Numbered from the stretch's first letter, positions 16,630-25,559 are shown. The stretch is 64,000 nucleotides of DNA from CAWGCA01 sp963820955 (GCA_963820955.1 CAWGCA010000002.1:55514-119513); one strand, 5' to 3'. The notes: generated by a model from the letters alone, not told the origin. Numbers and translations: made by a program.

Positions 16630-18076
16630 TCTTCCGGTCTGGCCCATTATACTGCCACTATCGGGCGCCCTACTTGCCATTCTCTGGCCACGGCGAAGCG
16701 CTAGGATTGGACTATTCGCCAGTCTTTCAACGCTGTTCGCAACCGGACTTTTGTTGTGGCAGGTAGCGAGCCAGGGGCAGCTGATTCATCCGCTCGGTGG
16801 ATGGGATCCAGGACTGGCTATAGTGCTGCGGGCCGACGCCCTGGCCACCACGCTGTTGCTGATGAGCAGCCTGGTGGCGCTGGCGGCTGGCTGGTATGCA
16901 ACTGCCTATTTCGAAAACACCACCAAACAATCCCAGTTCTGGCCGCTCTGGCTGCTGATGATCGCCGCCTTGCATGCAATGCTGCTGTCCGCAGATCTCT
17001 TCAACCTTTACGTGACACTCGAGTTGCTTGGCCTCAGCGCTGTGTCTCTGGCTGCCCTGGGCGCTGGGCGTGCGGCCGTCGAGGCGGCGTTGCGTTACCT
17101 GACCGTCGGCCTTCTAGGCTCGATGGCTTTTCTCGCCGGCTTAACGCTGGTCTACACGCGCTACGGCACGCTGGATATGCTCAGCCTGGCCCAAGTCATC
17201 GAGTCGGAACCAGCAACCTGGCTTGCCCTGGCGCTGATGAGCACCGGTCTGCTGGTGAAGTCTGCGCTTTTCCCACTGCACTTCTGGTTGCCACCGGCGC
17301 ATGCCAACGCCCCAGCACCGGTCAGCGCAGCTTTGTCTGCGTTGGTCGTCAAGGCTGCAGTCTACTTGATGCTGCGCTTGTGGCTGGATACTTTCCAGTC
17401 GGCATTAACTCCCGCGGCATCCTCGCTGCTCGGTCTGCTCGGCGCCGGCGCCGTGCTCTGGGGCTCGTGGAATGCCCTGAGGGCACCGCGTCTTAAGCTG
17501 TTGGCCGCCTATTCGACTGTCGCCCAACTCGGTTACCTTTTCATTTTCTTCCCGTTACTGATGGCGCTGCCCCCAGGGCCGCGGTACGACGCGGCGTTTG
17601 GCGCCCTGGTACTGATGGCGCTGACCCATGGTTTTGCCAAGAGCGCGTTGTTCCTTACCGCCGGTGTAATTCAGCAGCGCGCCGGGCATGACCGCATCGA
17701 GGGCCTTGGCGGAACCGCACGCGCCCTGCCAGTGACCACTTTCACCCTGGCACTGGCAGGCGTGGCGCTGATTGGTCTACCGCCCAGTGGGGCCTTTATT
17801 GCCAAGTGGCAGCTACTTTCATCGGCATTCGCGCTCGGGCAATGGTTCTGGGTGCCAGTAGTGACGATCGGCTCGCTGCTGGCCGCCGCCTACGTCTTCC
17901 GCGTCCTCGGTTACGCGTTCGGTACCGGCGAGGGTGTCGCGCACGCGCTGTCCAACGGCCGCGAGGAGCTCCCAGCCCTGCTGCTGGCTATCATCGCCAC
18001 TGTGGTGCTTGGTCTCGGCTCGATAATCGTATGGCACTTTATCGCCCCCGGCGCCTTGCCGGCGGAGTCGTTCTGA
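16622..18076 (+). CDS. mnhD: Proton-conducting subunit D (MnhD-like), first of three
   Basis: This 484-residue protein is a proton_antipo_M transporter with about 14 helices. Conserved marks include LYVTLELLGLSAVSLAALG (near residue 125), a KSALFPLHFWLPPAHANAPAPVSAALSALVVKAAVYL stretch across 212-245 with the two lysines of the channel, and a LLAAYSTVAQLGYLFI block. A GALVLMALTHGFAKSALFLTAG segment follows. It is homologous to NuoN/NuoM/NuoL channels. The start is GTG, embedded in the end of mnhC. The gene ends TGATG with the next subunit. It is one of three such subunits, an unusually high number for an Mnh operon. Confidence 0.92.
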   Translation: MNSLPVWPIILPLSGALLAILWPRRSARIGLFASLSTLFATGLLLWQVASQGQLIHPLGGWDPGLAIVLRADALATTLLLMSSLVALAAGWYATAYFENTTKQSQFWPLWLLMIAALHAMLLSADLFNLYVTLELLGLSAVSLAALGAGRAAVEAALRYLTVGLLGSMAFLAGLTLVYTRYGTLDMLSLAQVIESEPATWLALALMSTGLLVKSALFPLHFWLPPAHANAPAPVSAALSALVVKAAVYLMLRLWLDTFQSALTPAASSLLGLLGAGAVLWGSWNALRAPRLKLLAAYSTVAQLGYLFIFFPLLMALPPGPRYDAAFGALVLMALTHGFAKSALFLTAGVIQQRAGHDRIEGLGGTARALPVTTFTLALAGVALIGLPPSGAFIAKWQLLSSAFALGQWFWVPVVTIGSLLAAAYVFRVLGYAFGTGEGVAHALSNGREELPALLLAIIATVVLGLGSIIVWHFIAPGALPAESF

Positions 18077-19578
18077 TGAGGCTGGAGACCTGGCTGCCGG
18101 CATTGATCCTACTCAGCTCGCTGGTGCCGGGGCTGGTCATCTTCCTGTTGCGGGAGGAAAACCACATACTGCGCACAAGTCTTAACCTGGTCGGCGCGGT
18201 AATGAAACTGGGGCTGGTTGGCATCATGATCTGGGGCGTGTTCCACGAGCGTGTATTTGAAACGCGTTGGACACTTGCACCAGGCCTCGATCTGGTATTG
18301 CATGCCGATGCACTGTCCGTGCTGTTTGTCACCCTGTCAACGGTACTCTGGCTTGTCACCACCGTTTATGCGATCGGTTACCTGGAAAACGGGCCGCATC
18401 GCAGCCGCTTCTTTGGCTTTTTCAGCCTTTGTGTCACCGCAACTGTCGGCCTTGCGCTGGCAGGCAATCTGTTCACCTTCGTTATTTTTTACGAGATACT
18501 GACCCTTTCCACTTATCCGCTGGTCGCACACAAGGGGACGACCGAGGCGGTGCGCGGTGCTCGCATCTATCTCAGCTACACACTGGCAGGCGGTATGCTA
18601 TTGCTGGTCGGTGCCATCTGGTTGCACACAATGGCCGGACCGTTGGATTTCGCCCAGGGAGGTATCCTCGGCGACATCGATGGCCTCGATACAACCCTGC
18701 TCAGCTGGATCTTTCTGCTGCTGATTACCGGGCTTGGCGTCAAAGCGGCACTGGTACCCTTGCATGGCTGGCTGCCGCAAGCGATGGTCGCGCCGGCACC
18801 GGTGAGCGCCCTGTTACATGCGGTGGCCGTCGTCAAGGCCGGTGCCTTCGGTATCGTGCGTATCGTTTATGACGTGTACGGCGTTGAATTCGCCGATTCA
18901 CTCGATCTGCTTGCACCGCTGGGAGCAGCCGCGGCCGTTACGATCATATATGGTTCAGTCAAAGCACTATCGCAGGATCATCTGAAGAAGCGCCTGGCCT
19001 ATTCCACCGTCAGCCAGGTTTCGTATATCGCCCTCGGCACCGCGATTGTCGGCCCGATCGCGACGATCGGTGGCATGGTCCATCTGGTGCATCAGGGGCT
19101 GCTGAAAATCACATTGTTCTTCGCCGCTGGCAACTACGCGGAAACACTCGGCATTCATAAGGTCAGCGAGATGAACGGCGTAGGGAGGCTTATGCCGGGC
19201 ACGACGCTGGCCTTTACCATCGGCGCACTGGGCATGATCGGCATACCACCGGTGGCTGGATTTATCAGCAAGTGGTATCTCGGTCTCGGCGCGGTCGAGG
19301 CAGGTGCCGCAACCTGGGTCATGCCGGTCCTGGTCGCCAGCAGTCTGCTGAATGCCGCCTACTTCCTGCCGATCCTGTATCGCGCCTGGTTTCGTGACCT
19401 TCCCCGCGAATGGCCTACGCCCCCTCGCCACACCCGTCGCCTGGAGACTCAGGCATTCCTACTGTGGCCGCCGGTGGCCACCGCCACTCTGGCCCTTGCC
19501 GCCGGGCTGTTTGCGGCCGCCCCCTACAGTCCCCTCGAATGGGTCGAACTGATCGCAGCGCGGGAGTACCGACAATGA
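18076..19578 (+). CDS. Proton-conducting subunit D, second copy
   Basis: The ATG at 18076 overlaps the mnhD stop (TGATG), giving 500 residues; longer in-frame readings lie inside mnhD and are not used. The protein has the same fold: an early LVLHADALSVLFVTLSTVLWL, FVIFYEILTLSTYPLVAHKGT with the helix-5 glutamate, and VKAALVPLHGWLPQAMVAPAPVSALLHAVAVVKAG with the two channel lysines. LAYSTVSQVSYIALG and a HLVHQGLLKITLFFAAG segment follow. It is closest to NuoM/MrpD-like subunits. With its neighbours it would form a three-channel membrane arm like that of complex I. Residues for proton conduction all appear present. Confidence 0.9.
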   Translation: MRLETWLPALILLSSLVPGLVIFLLREENHILRTSLNLVGAVMKLGLVGIMIWGVFHERVFETRWTLAPGLDLVLHADALSVLFVTLSTVLWLVTTVYAIGYLENGPHRSRFFGFFSLCVTATVGLALAGNLFTFVIFYEILTLSTYPLVAHKGTTEAVRGARIYLSYTLAGGMLLLVGAIWLHTMAGPLDFAQGGILGDIDGLDTTLLSWIFLLLITGLGVKAALVPLHGWLPQAMVAPAPVSALLHAVAVVKAGAFGIVRIVYDVYGVEFADSLDLLAPLGAAAAVTIIYGSVKALSQDHLKKRLAYSTVSQVSYIALGTAIVGPIATIGGMVHLVHQGLLKITLFFAAGNYAETLGIHKVSEMNGVGRLMPGTTLAFTIGALGMIGIPPVAGFISKWYLGLGAVEAGAATWVMPVLVASSLLNAAYFLPILYRAWFRDLPREWPTPPRHTRRLETQAFLLWPPVATATLALAAGLFAAAPYSPLEWVELIAAREYRQ

Positions 19579-21101
19579 GCAGCGCTTTACTGATACTCGC
19601 CTTGCTGACACCCCTGCTGACGCTGGTGTTCGTCTTCACCCGTATCGGTGGTCCGCTGACCGTCGTTGCCGCTCTGCCTGCGCTCGCAGCGGCGATTGCG
19701 GTGCCCGCCGGCACGAGCATTGACATTCCATGGCTGCTCCTCGGCACACGCCTGGGACTTGACGCCAATGCCGGCATATTCCTGCTTTTCACGTCTCTGC
19801 TCTGGATGGTGGCTGCCGCACATGCTGCTTCACAACTGCAGGTGGATGTCAATGCCGTGCGTTTTCGGATTTTTTACCTGCTGGCGATGAGCGGGAATTT
19901 CATACTTGTTCTCGGTCAAGACCTGATTAGTTTTTACCTGGGGTTCGCTCTGATGGGCTTGGCCGCCTATGGGCTCGTGGTTCACGATGGCACGCCTTTG
20001 GCAAGGCGCGCCGGCCGTATCTACCTCGTGATGACCCTGGTTGCCGAATTTGCCCTGCTGTTCGCTTTTGTGATGATGTACTGGCGCACTGGTACCTTGT
20101 CTCCCAATCACGCGCAGCTGATCGGTGCCGGCATGCTGGAGCTGGGTTTGCTGATGCTGGCATTCGGTATCAAAGCCGGGGTCATCGGACTTCATCTGTG
20201 GTTGCCGCTGGCACACCCAGCTGCGCCGGTTCCGGCAAGCGCGGTGCTAAGCGGCGCAATGATCAAGACCGCGCTGATCGGCTGGATGCGCTATCTGCCA
20301 TTCGGCCACGAAAGCCTGCCTGAATGGGGCCTGTTACTGCTCATAGCGGGCGCCGCCGGCGCCCTGCTCGCCCTGCCCCTGGGATTGCCCCAAACGAACC
20401 CCAAGGTTGTGTTGGCTTATTCCAGTGTCGGCAAAATGGGCTCTATGGTTTGCGCGCTGGGTCTCGCACTGATCGAACCGAGCGCTGCTCCGGCAATCAT
20501 CGCGGCGGTAACCCTGTTTGCTGCCCATCATGGGCTGACCAAAGGCGCGTTGTTTCTAGGTTTCGGCGTGGTGAAATCCTCGTCGTCACCCTGGGCATTC
20601 TCACTCCTGGTATTTCCAGCATTGGCCCTGGCCGGGCTGCCGTTTACAACCGGCGCTCTGGCCAAAGAATTTTTAAGTCTCTCCGTTCTAGGGGTTGCAG
20701 AGAAATGGTCCTGGGTGTTCTTTTGGCTGCTGCCGATCGCGGCGCTTAGTACCGCGCTGTTGATGGCCCGCTTTCTCTATCTGATGAGTGGCCTGGCAGA
20801 AAGGAAGTCGTCTTTTCCCCTGCTGCCTGCCCTTCCCTGGCTGGGCCTGTTGACCGTGATACTGTTGACGCCGTTGGCCTATGACGGCCTACCCTCACCG
20901 GTCAAAAATAGTTGGCCCATCGCCATTGCCGCAGCGACTGCGATCCTGGTAACCCGGGCACGCCCGGCGTTGCTCACTTCACTGGTCGGCCGAATTCCTC
21001 CGGGCGACCTCATTGTACCGCTGTCTAACCTGACTGCCCGCCTAGTCGCAGCATACCGGCTATCGCGCGGGAGGCTCCGCGCTGCCAATGAAGCAGGCTG
21101 A
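19575..21101 (+). CDS. Proton-conducting subunit D, third copy (divergent)
   Basis: The ATG at 19575 overlaps the previous gene by four bases (ATGA), giving 508 residues. It is the most divergent of the three channel subunits but keeps the pattern: DLISFYLGFALMGLAAYGLVVHDGT, a GIKAGVIGLHLWLPLAHPAAPVPASAVLSGAMIKTALIGWMR segment, VVLAYSSVGKMGSMVCALG and AHHGLTKGALFLGFG. The usual glutamate of the FxxEL motif in helix 5 is replaced by FYLGFALM, so this channel may conduct differently or be structural. The operon ends here; no clear terminator follows, but a 19-base palindrome lies between it and the nhaR-like gene. Confidence 0.85.
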   Translation: MSSALLILALLTPLLTLVFVFTRIGGPLTVVAALPALAAAIAVPAGTSIDIPWLLLGTRLGLDANAGIFLLFTSLLWMVAAAHAASQLQVDVNAVRFRIFYLLAMSGNFILVLGQDLISFYLGFALMGLAAYGLVVHDGTPLARRAGRIYLVMTLVAEFALLFAFVMMYWRTGTLSPNHAQLIGAGMLELGLLMLAFGIKAGVIGLHLWLPLAHPAAPVPASAVLSGAMIKTALIGWMRYLPFGHESLPEWGLLLLIAGAAGALLALPLGLPQTNPKVVLAYSSVGKMGSMVCALGLALIEPSAAPAIIAAVTLFAAHHGLTKGALFLGFGVVKSSSSPWAFSLLVFPALALAGLPFTTGALAKEFLSLSVLGVAEKWSWVFFWLLPIAALSTALLMARFLYLMSGLAERKSSFPLLPALPWLGLLTVILLTPLAYDGLPSPVKNSWPIAIAAATAILVTRARPALLTSLVGRIPPGDLIVPLSNLTARLVAAYRLSRGRLRAANEAG

Positions 21102-21174
21102 CGCCACTTATCCGTTGATTATCTTGCGGGTAGCATAATACACGACGAGCTAAGTATGCAGAAAAATGCGAAAC

Positions 21175-21193
21175 TGTCGCGTTAGACGCGACA
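21175..21193. promoter_or_regulatory. Perfect 8-bp inverted repeat upstream of the LysR gene
   Basis: TGTCGCGT-tag-ACGCGACA is a perfect palindrome with a 3-base loop, 25 bases before the ATG of the NhaR-like gene. It could be an operator (autoregulation) or a short hairpin; it has no U-tract, so a terminator is unlikely. Confidence 0.45.
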
Positions 21194-21217
21194 AACAAAA
21201 GATACTGGAACAAGTAA

Positions 21218-22123
21218 ATGCCCAACATCAAACTCAACCTGAAACACCTGCGCTACTTCTGGTCGGTGGCAAGTCACGGCTCGATTACCAAGGCTGCTGA
21301 AACTTTGTACCTGACCCCACAGACCATCAGTGGGCAATTACGCGATCTTGAACAGCAGGTAGGGGCAAAGCTGTTCGACCGGGAAGGCCGTAACCTGGTA
21401 CTTTCGGAGACTGGTCGTCTTGTTTTTTCCTATGCTGATGAGATGTTTCGTCTAGGCATCGAATTACAGGACGTGTTGGCGGGACACACTCCCGGCTCAG
21501 CACTCACCCTTAAGGTGGGTGTCGCAATGGTCGTACCCAAACTGCTGACTTATCGGGTACTCGAACCCGTACTTCAGATGAGCGAGGGGGTGCGTTTAAT
21601 CTGCCATGAGGCCCCGCTGGTGGACCTTCTGGCCGATCTCTCGGTGCACAAATTGGACGTTGTGCTGGCAGACAGCCCGATCAATCCGACTCTCAACATC
21701 CGCGCCTATAACCATGTTCTTGGCGAGTCAGGGATAAGCTTCTTCGCTACACCGACCCAAACCGAAACACTAAGGGCAGACTTTCCTGCCAGCCTGAATG
21801 GTACGCGCATGCTGATGCCCAGTGGTGGCAGCAACTTGCGGCGTAACCTTGAAGCTTGGTTCGAAAATCATCAGATCAGTCCGGTCGTAGTAGCAGAATT
21901 CGACGACCGCGCCTTGATGAAGGCCTTTGGCGAACACGGCAGCGGCGTCTTCTCTTCACCCAGTGCTGTCGAACAGGACGTGTTGGACAAATATGGGGTA
22001 ACGACAATCGGCCGCACCCAGGAGATCACCGAACGCTATTATCTCATCTCTGCGGAGCGTCGGATAAAACACCCCGCAGTATCGGCAATAACCAAGTCTG
22101 CCCGCACTAAATTGTTCTTATAG
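21218..22123 (+). CDS. NhaR-like LysR-type transcriptional activator
   Basis: This 301-residue LysR-type regulator matches E. coli NhaR through most of its length. The HTH (residues 8-66) contains LRYFWSVASHGSITKAAETLYLTPQTISGQLRDLEQQ, and the NhaR-specific LYLTPQTIxGQ is present. The effector domain has LSVHKLDVVLADSPI, GESGISFF and AEFDDRALMKAFGEHGSGVF, all close to NhaR counterparts. NhaR activates Na+/H+ antiporter and stress genes in response to Na+. The location directly downstream of mnh, same strand, makes it the likely regulator of that operon. LysR proteins bind a recognition site near -65 and an activation site near -40, which matches the three-box motif placement. Intact. Confidence 0.92.
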   Translation: MPNIKLNLKHLRYFWSVASHGSITKAAETLYLTPQTISGQLRDLEQQVGAKLFDREGRNLVLSETGRLVFSYADEMFRLGIELQDVLAGHTPGSALTLKVGVAMVVPKLLTYRVLEPVLQMSEGVRLICHEAPLVDLLADLSVHKLDVVLADSPINPTLNIRAYNHVLGESGISFFATPTQTETLRADFPASLNGTRMLMPSGGSNLRRNLEAWFENHQISPVVVAEFDDRALMKAFGEHGSGVFSSPSAVEQDVLDKYGVTTIGRTQEITERYYLISAERRIKHPAVSAITKSARTKLFL

Positions 22124-22151
22124 TAGGTGGCTTGAGACGATTCATTCTGTG

Positions 22152-22371
22152 TCAGTGCTGTCCCATTAACCTCCAACCGTCATGCCGGACTTGATCCGGC
22201 ATCCAGTGAACGCATTGAAAAACCTGGATTCCGGACAAGTGCTTCGCACTTTCCGGAATGACCAACATCAGTGTTCAAATTCATGTCTATGCCGCAACTA
22301 ATCACTATGAAAGAGCTGTCGTATCAATGCGTTCCAGTTATATGTAACGCAACTTAATGGGACAACACTGA
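22152..22371 (-). mobile_element. 220-bp MITE-like element, copy 2
   Basis: This is a reverse-oriented copy of the element at 6167-6386, with the same length and about four or five differences. It begins TCAGTGCTGTCCCATTAA and ends TTAATGGGACAACACTGA. It is flanked by TTCTGTG on both sides, a likely target duplication. It lies 29 bases after the NhaR-like gene. Confidence 0.8.
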
Positions 22372-22579
22372 TTCTGTGTATTGAATCAAGGTAGACAGAT
22401 GTCAGCTAATTCCCCCGCTGCTTTTGCACGCCTTGCTCTTACCAAACCCACATGTCCAAAAAAACTTTTACCACTCTGTTGCATTGAGTAATTGCCTGAC
22501 TGCACTCACAATCGATTTTACTGACTGTAACCATCCGCTTCTATTTTGAGCATTTATTTTAAACGACGGGCAATCGGTT

Positions 22580-23293
22580 ATGACCGCGCATCTATACTCT
22601 GGAAAAATCGACTGGGAAGAAATCTATACCGTATTTCATTCGCCCTCCAAAATTGCAGAGCACATAATTCGAAAATTAGACTGCAATGATCACCCCTTGG
22701 TATTTTCTGGATTCGCTGAAACAGCCGCCTGTTTAGCGAACCTAATCCCGGTCACTTTTGTAGATCTGTCTCCATCGGTAACGGCTCGTACAATTCAAAA
22801 TTTTTCGACTTTAAGCAGGATTCTTACGGGTGACGTGACACAGCTCATGTCATCTTATCCTACTGATAATGTTGTTATCGCATGTCGTATATCGGCATAT
22901 TGGGGGAGCGAAGAGTTCGATAGGTTTACCAAATCACTACGAAGCTTTCCTCGCAAGAAGGTGTTAATCGATTTCTTTGATCGTGATGTCGTACAACCTG
23001 GACAGAGGGTTCTTTTTGAGTCACCGATTGGAGGTGGCGAATGGGTTTTTCTAGGCTTTGAAGATATTGAAGGTGATATGCCGCTGATCAGCAAGGCGAA
23101 ATTGAACTTCTCTTACTCAATACGGGATAATTCTTTCAGTTATGAAGGAGATCGATCATTTTTCCGAAAAGAAAATATTGAGCAGTGGTGCAAAGCAAAG
23201 CTTTCTGAATATCGGATCAAGATTAGTTCCCCACTCCTGGACTCTGACCCTAGTTTTACCCTTAGTCTCACTCACGACCGTTTGCATTCCTGA
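22580..23293 (+). CDS. Methyltransferase-like protein of unknown function
   Basis: The 237-residue protein has a sequence pattern like a class I SAM-dependent methyltransferase: LVFSGFAETAACLANLI in place of motif I, VTFVDLSPSVTAR as the acidic motif II strand, ILTGDVTQL as motif III, and NVVIACRISAYW as motif IV. The glycine-rich motif I (usually GxGxG) is not clear, so SAM binding is uncertain. The C-terminal half has no recognised domain. The gene is noticeably AT-richer than the neighbouring mnh genes, which suggests acquisition. I cannot name a substrate. The next gene is more than 1 kb away, so there is no operon context. Confidence 0.5.
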   Translation: MTAHLYSGKIDWEEIYTVFHSPSKIAEHIIRKLDCNDHPLVFSGFAETAACLANLIPVTFVDLSPSVTARTIQNFSTLSRILTGDVTQLMSSYPTDNVVIACRISAYWGSEEFDRFTKSLRSFPRKKVLIDFFDRDVVQPGQRVLFESPIGGGEWVFLGFEDIEGDMPLISKAKLNFSYSIRDNSFSYEGDRSFFRKENIEQWCKAKLSEYRIKISSPLLDSDPSFTLSLTHDRLHS

Positions 23294-24061
23294 GCAACTC
23301 TTGTCATTTGCGAATCCATGCACAAATGATAGGTATGCTGTCGCCACTACCCCGGCACAGTGTCTGGCGGCAGACTTGACTCACTTCACCAGACATATCA
23401 GCCTTCCCCACATTGGTGAACAGATCGGCCTGTATCACATCCTTTTCAGGGCTTGCTCTGCGTTCACTCTCGTTGCGGGCTTCACACTCGCTGGGCTACC
23501 TGAAGTGATCCGTTGCATCGTAGGCTTCAGCCACTTCGTCATCTCCATGAATACTCCGATTACTTCCGGCTGGAACGATAGCTGGGTGGGTCTCTAACCC
23601 ACTGAGAAAACGCCGCCCTAGTGGGCCATGCGGGAAGTTAACCCCCCCCGCTGAGGAAACAACTTCTTAAGATTACCTTAATAATTATTTTCTCCTCTCT
23701 TGATATAGTGGACTCTCATCGCTCTTGCCTTCCTCTTGGGCGATTGGTTGGCGCCGTACCCGTTCTAGCGGGTGCCGGCGAATTTTTTTTTGCCTTTGCG
23801 GCTTTGGTGATATTTGCCCCCCCTAAGACCGTTTGGGTTGTTACCAGTCATCTGACTAAATTTCCAGCTAATTCTCCCCTCTATCTTTTGTACGGAAATA
23901 TCGGTTGATTTATACTGGTCGGTCTGCACCACCCTTGAATACTTCTAATTTGGAATCTGCAGATAACCCCGTTTTCTTGGAATTGCTTGTCGGGTGGTAT
24001 GGGGGTTGGCACCCAACCCCAATACGGTAATGGTTAATTATAATGGCTGGAAGCTGCCGAT
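23294..24061. other. Gene-poor interval with a repeat-family terminus
   Basis: No supported gene. A forward frame covering 23360-23597 looks accidental. CTAGTGGGCCATGCGGGAA (from 23618) matches the terminal repeat of the element at 24892-25158. The sequence around it is rich in C- and T-runs. Confidence 0.4.
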
Positions 24062-24199
24062 TCGAAGCGGGGGGGTGGGGAACAAGTTATCTCTAAAGCT
24101 GGAGATATTGTGATGCTCGACGATACAACTGGGAAGGGTCATCAAACCAAAGTATTTGGAGATGAATGCGTTCGAATAACAGCTATCCATTTTTCGTAG
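24062..24199 (+). pseudogene. Cupin-domain C-terminal fragment
   Basis: A forward frame at about 24080-24199 reads ISKAGDIVMLDDTTGKGHQ then TKVFGDECVRITAIHFS and stops. This is the second conserved motif of small cupins (aGDIxxxDDTxGKGHxT). The first motif is not found upstream: the frame breaks in GGGGGGG-rich sequence. It is therefore a remnant of a cupin gene of about 100 residues. The family includes metal-binding isomerases and dioxygenases, but no function can be assigned. Confidence 0.55.
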
Positions 24200-24391
24200 T
24201 GTTCTACTCAATGGTTGGGGCCGGCAGGATTGTTTCGAATAATTAACAGCGCCCTCCGACTGTACCCAATTCTCGTCGCCGGAATTGGGAGCTTAGTCGT
24301 TATGCGTCTGTTTTTCCTGTGATTATGGAATGAAGAACAAAACCAGGCTCTCGTGCCTACCCGCAGACTGTGAAGACGAGTGAGGAAACCA

Positions 24392-24886
24392 ATGAAAAGA
24401 GAGAAGACTCGAATGACGGTTAGCCGGCTGAGCACAGCAATACTGGTTGTGCTATTAAGTAAACCGGGTGCAGCGGCCGACATCGCCTTCAATGCGTATC
24501 TCGAATTTCCTCTAGGCGGTGGCAGCCCCTTTTTCGGATTGCGCGCTAACCCAAATACAGGCATTTTATCTAGCGTCAATGACGATTCTACTGAAACACC
24601 GCGAATGGAGTTTGAATTGCGCTATGGTGCAGAGCGAAGCCCGACTTTTTTGATCAACGGCTTCCCCATCAAGCAGTCGCTGATGCTGAACGCCTCCGAC
24701 GATGGGAAATCACAAGCTACGGAAAACGGCTTTGACTGGCGATGGGTCGGTGCGGCCGCACTAGGGATTGGTGTCATCGTTGCAGCAACCCACATTGATT
24801 TTGATGACTCTAGTATCAGTGTCTGTTCAGGACCAAACTGCCCGCCGGAAGATAAACCACCTCCGGAACCAGAGCCGACTGATTGA
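24392..24886 (+). CDS. Hypothetical protein with signal peptide and one membrane helix
   Basis: The start is set at ATG 24392 because GAGG lies seven bases upstream. The 164-residue protein has a basic N-terminus and a signal-like helix (LSTAILVVLLSKPGAAA), then a soluble region with FNAYLEFPLGGGSPFFGLRANP and TPRMEFELRYGAERSPTFLINGFPI, a second helix WVGAAALGIGVIVAATHID (about residues 117-135) and a short tail with a CSGPNC pair and proline repeats. I do not recognise the family. The layout suggests an envelope protein anchored by its C-terminal helix with a cysteine-containing tail. Repeat-like sequence follows it directly. Confidence 0.5.
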   Translation: MKREKTRMTVSRLSTAILVVLLSKPGAAADIAFNAYLEFPLGGGSPFFGLRANPNTGILSSVNDDSTETPRMEFELRYGAERSPTFLINGFPIKQSLMLNASDDGKSQATENGFDWRWVGAAALGIGVIVAATHIDFDDSSISVCSGPNCPPEDKPPPEPEPTD

Positions 24887-24891
24887 TGACT

Positions 24892-25158
24892 AGTGGGCCA
24901 TACGGGAAGTTCGGTTATCCACAGAGCGCCGCAGATGAGCCAAGGTAAGGCGCACACCGCAGGGAATGGCAGGCCCTTTCCAAGGGGTGCAACGCAACAT
25001 TGGCTCATCTGCGACGCTCCCTCCGGGCCAGCCCACAAGCCAGGTTGACCGCGTTACACTCGCTGGAATTGGCGACGGCCAGTCCTGCGCTCGCGTGCCT
25101 TGCCAACCCGGCCTGTGGACTGGTTGTGGGTTACCGAACTTCCCGCATGGCCCACTAG
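24892..25158. mobile_element. 267-bp MITE-like element with 26-bp terminal inverted repeats
   Basis: The element begins CTAGTGGGCCATACGGGAAG and ends with the inverted form CTTCCCGCATGGCCCACTAG; the match continues to TTCGGT/ACCGAA, about 26 bases with one or two mismatches. It encodes nothing. The same ends occur at 8624, 23618 and 40545, marking a repeat family. A longer internal pair (GCAGATGAGCCAA / TTGGCTCATCTGC) gives it extra dyad structure. Confidence 0.7.
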
Positions 25159-25223
25159 CCAAGGTCTCACGCTTCAGACGTTGTTTTTTGTTTTTGGTTT
25201 TTTTGCATCGGCTTGCTTAAATA

Positions 25224-25268
25224 AAGGACGGCGTTTCATATTGCTTTAAAACGCCGTCCTTGTTTTTT
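25224..25268 (+). terminator. Strong Rho-independent terminator
   Basis: A perfect 13-base stem (AAGGACGGCGTTT / AAACGCCGTCCTT) with an 11-base loop is followed by TGTTTTTT. It can stop plus-strand transcription, perhaps from the hypothetical gene at 24392. Upstream T-rich sequence may let it work partly in the other direction. Confidence 0.8.
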
Positions 25269-25388
25269 AGTCTCGGGCTTCCATCAGTGTTCAAGACATC
25301 CGTCAACTCGTCGCACTCATCGCTCCCTGATCATCCGACAGGCAGTTCAGAATACGCTTCAGAAGCCCTCTGAGACGCTGCACCAAGA

Positions 25389-25559
25389 CTAGCCGCAGAG
25401 ATCAAAGCGATCCAGATTCATCACCTTGGTCCACGCCGCTACAAAGTCTTGGACAAACCGCTCCCGCGCGTCCGAACTACCGTAGTATTCAGAAAGGGCT
25501 CGCAGCTCGGAGTTTGAACCGAAGATCAGATCCACACGAGTGCCGCTCCACTTCGGTGC
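25389..25559 (-). pseudogene. Catalase-peroxidase (KatG) C-terminal fragment
   Basis: The minus strand reads WSGTRVDLIFGSNSELRAL then SEYYGSSDARERFVQDF and VAAWTKVMNLDRFDLCG followed by a stop. This is the very C-terminus of KatG (WTGTRVDLIFGSxSQLRAxAEVYG...FVAAWxKVMxLDRFDL). Only about 55 residues remain; the frame is lost at about 25560. The rest of the gene, about 680 codons, is absent from the upstream side. It is a clear relic of a lost peroxide-detoxifying enzyme. Confidence 0.85.

Noticed and set aside
23142..23597. Forward frame of 151 codons overlapping the methyltransferase-like gene
   Set aside because: Low-complexity, no family match and an overlap of about 150 bases with a better frame.
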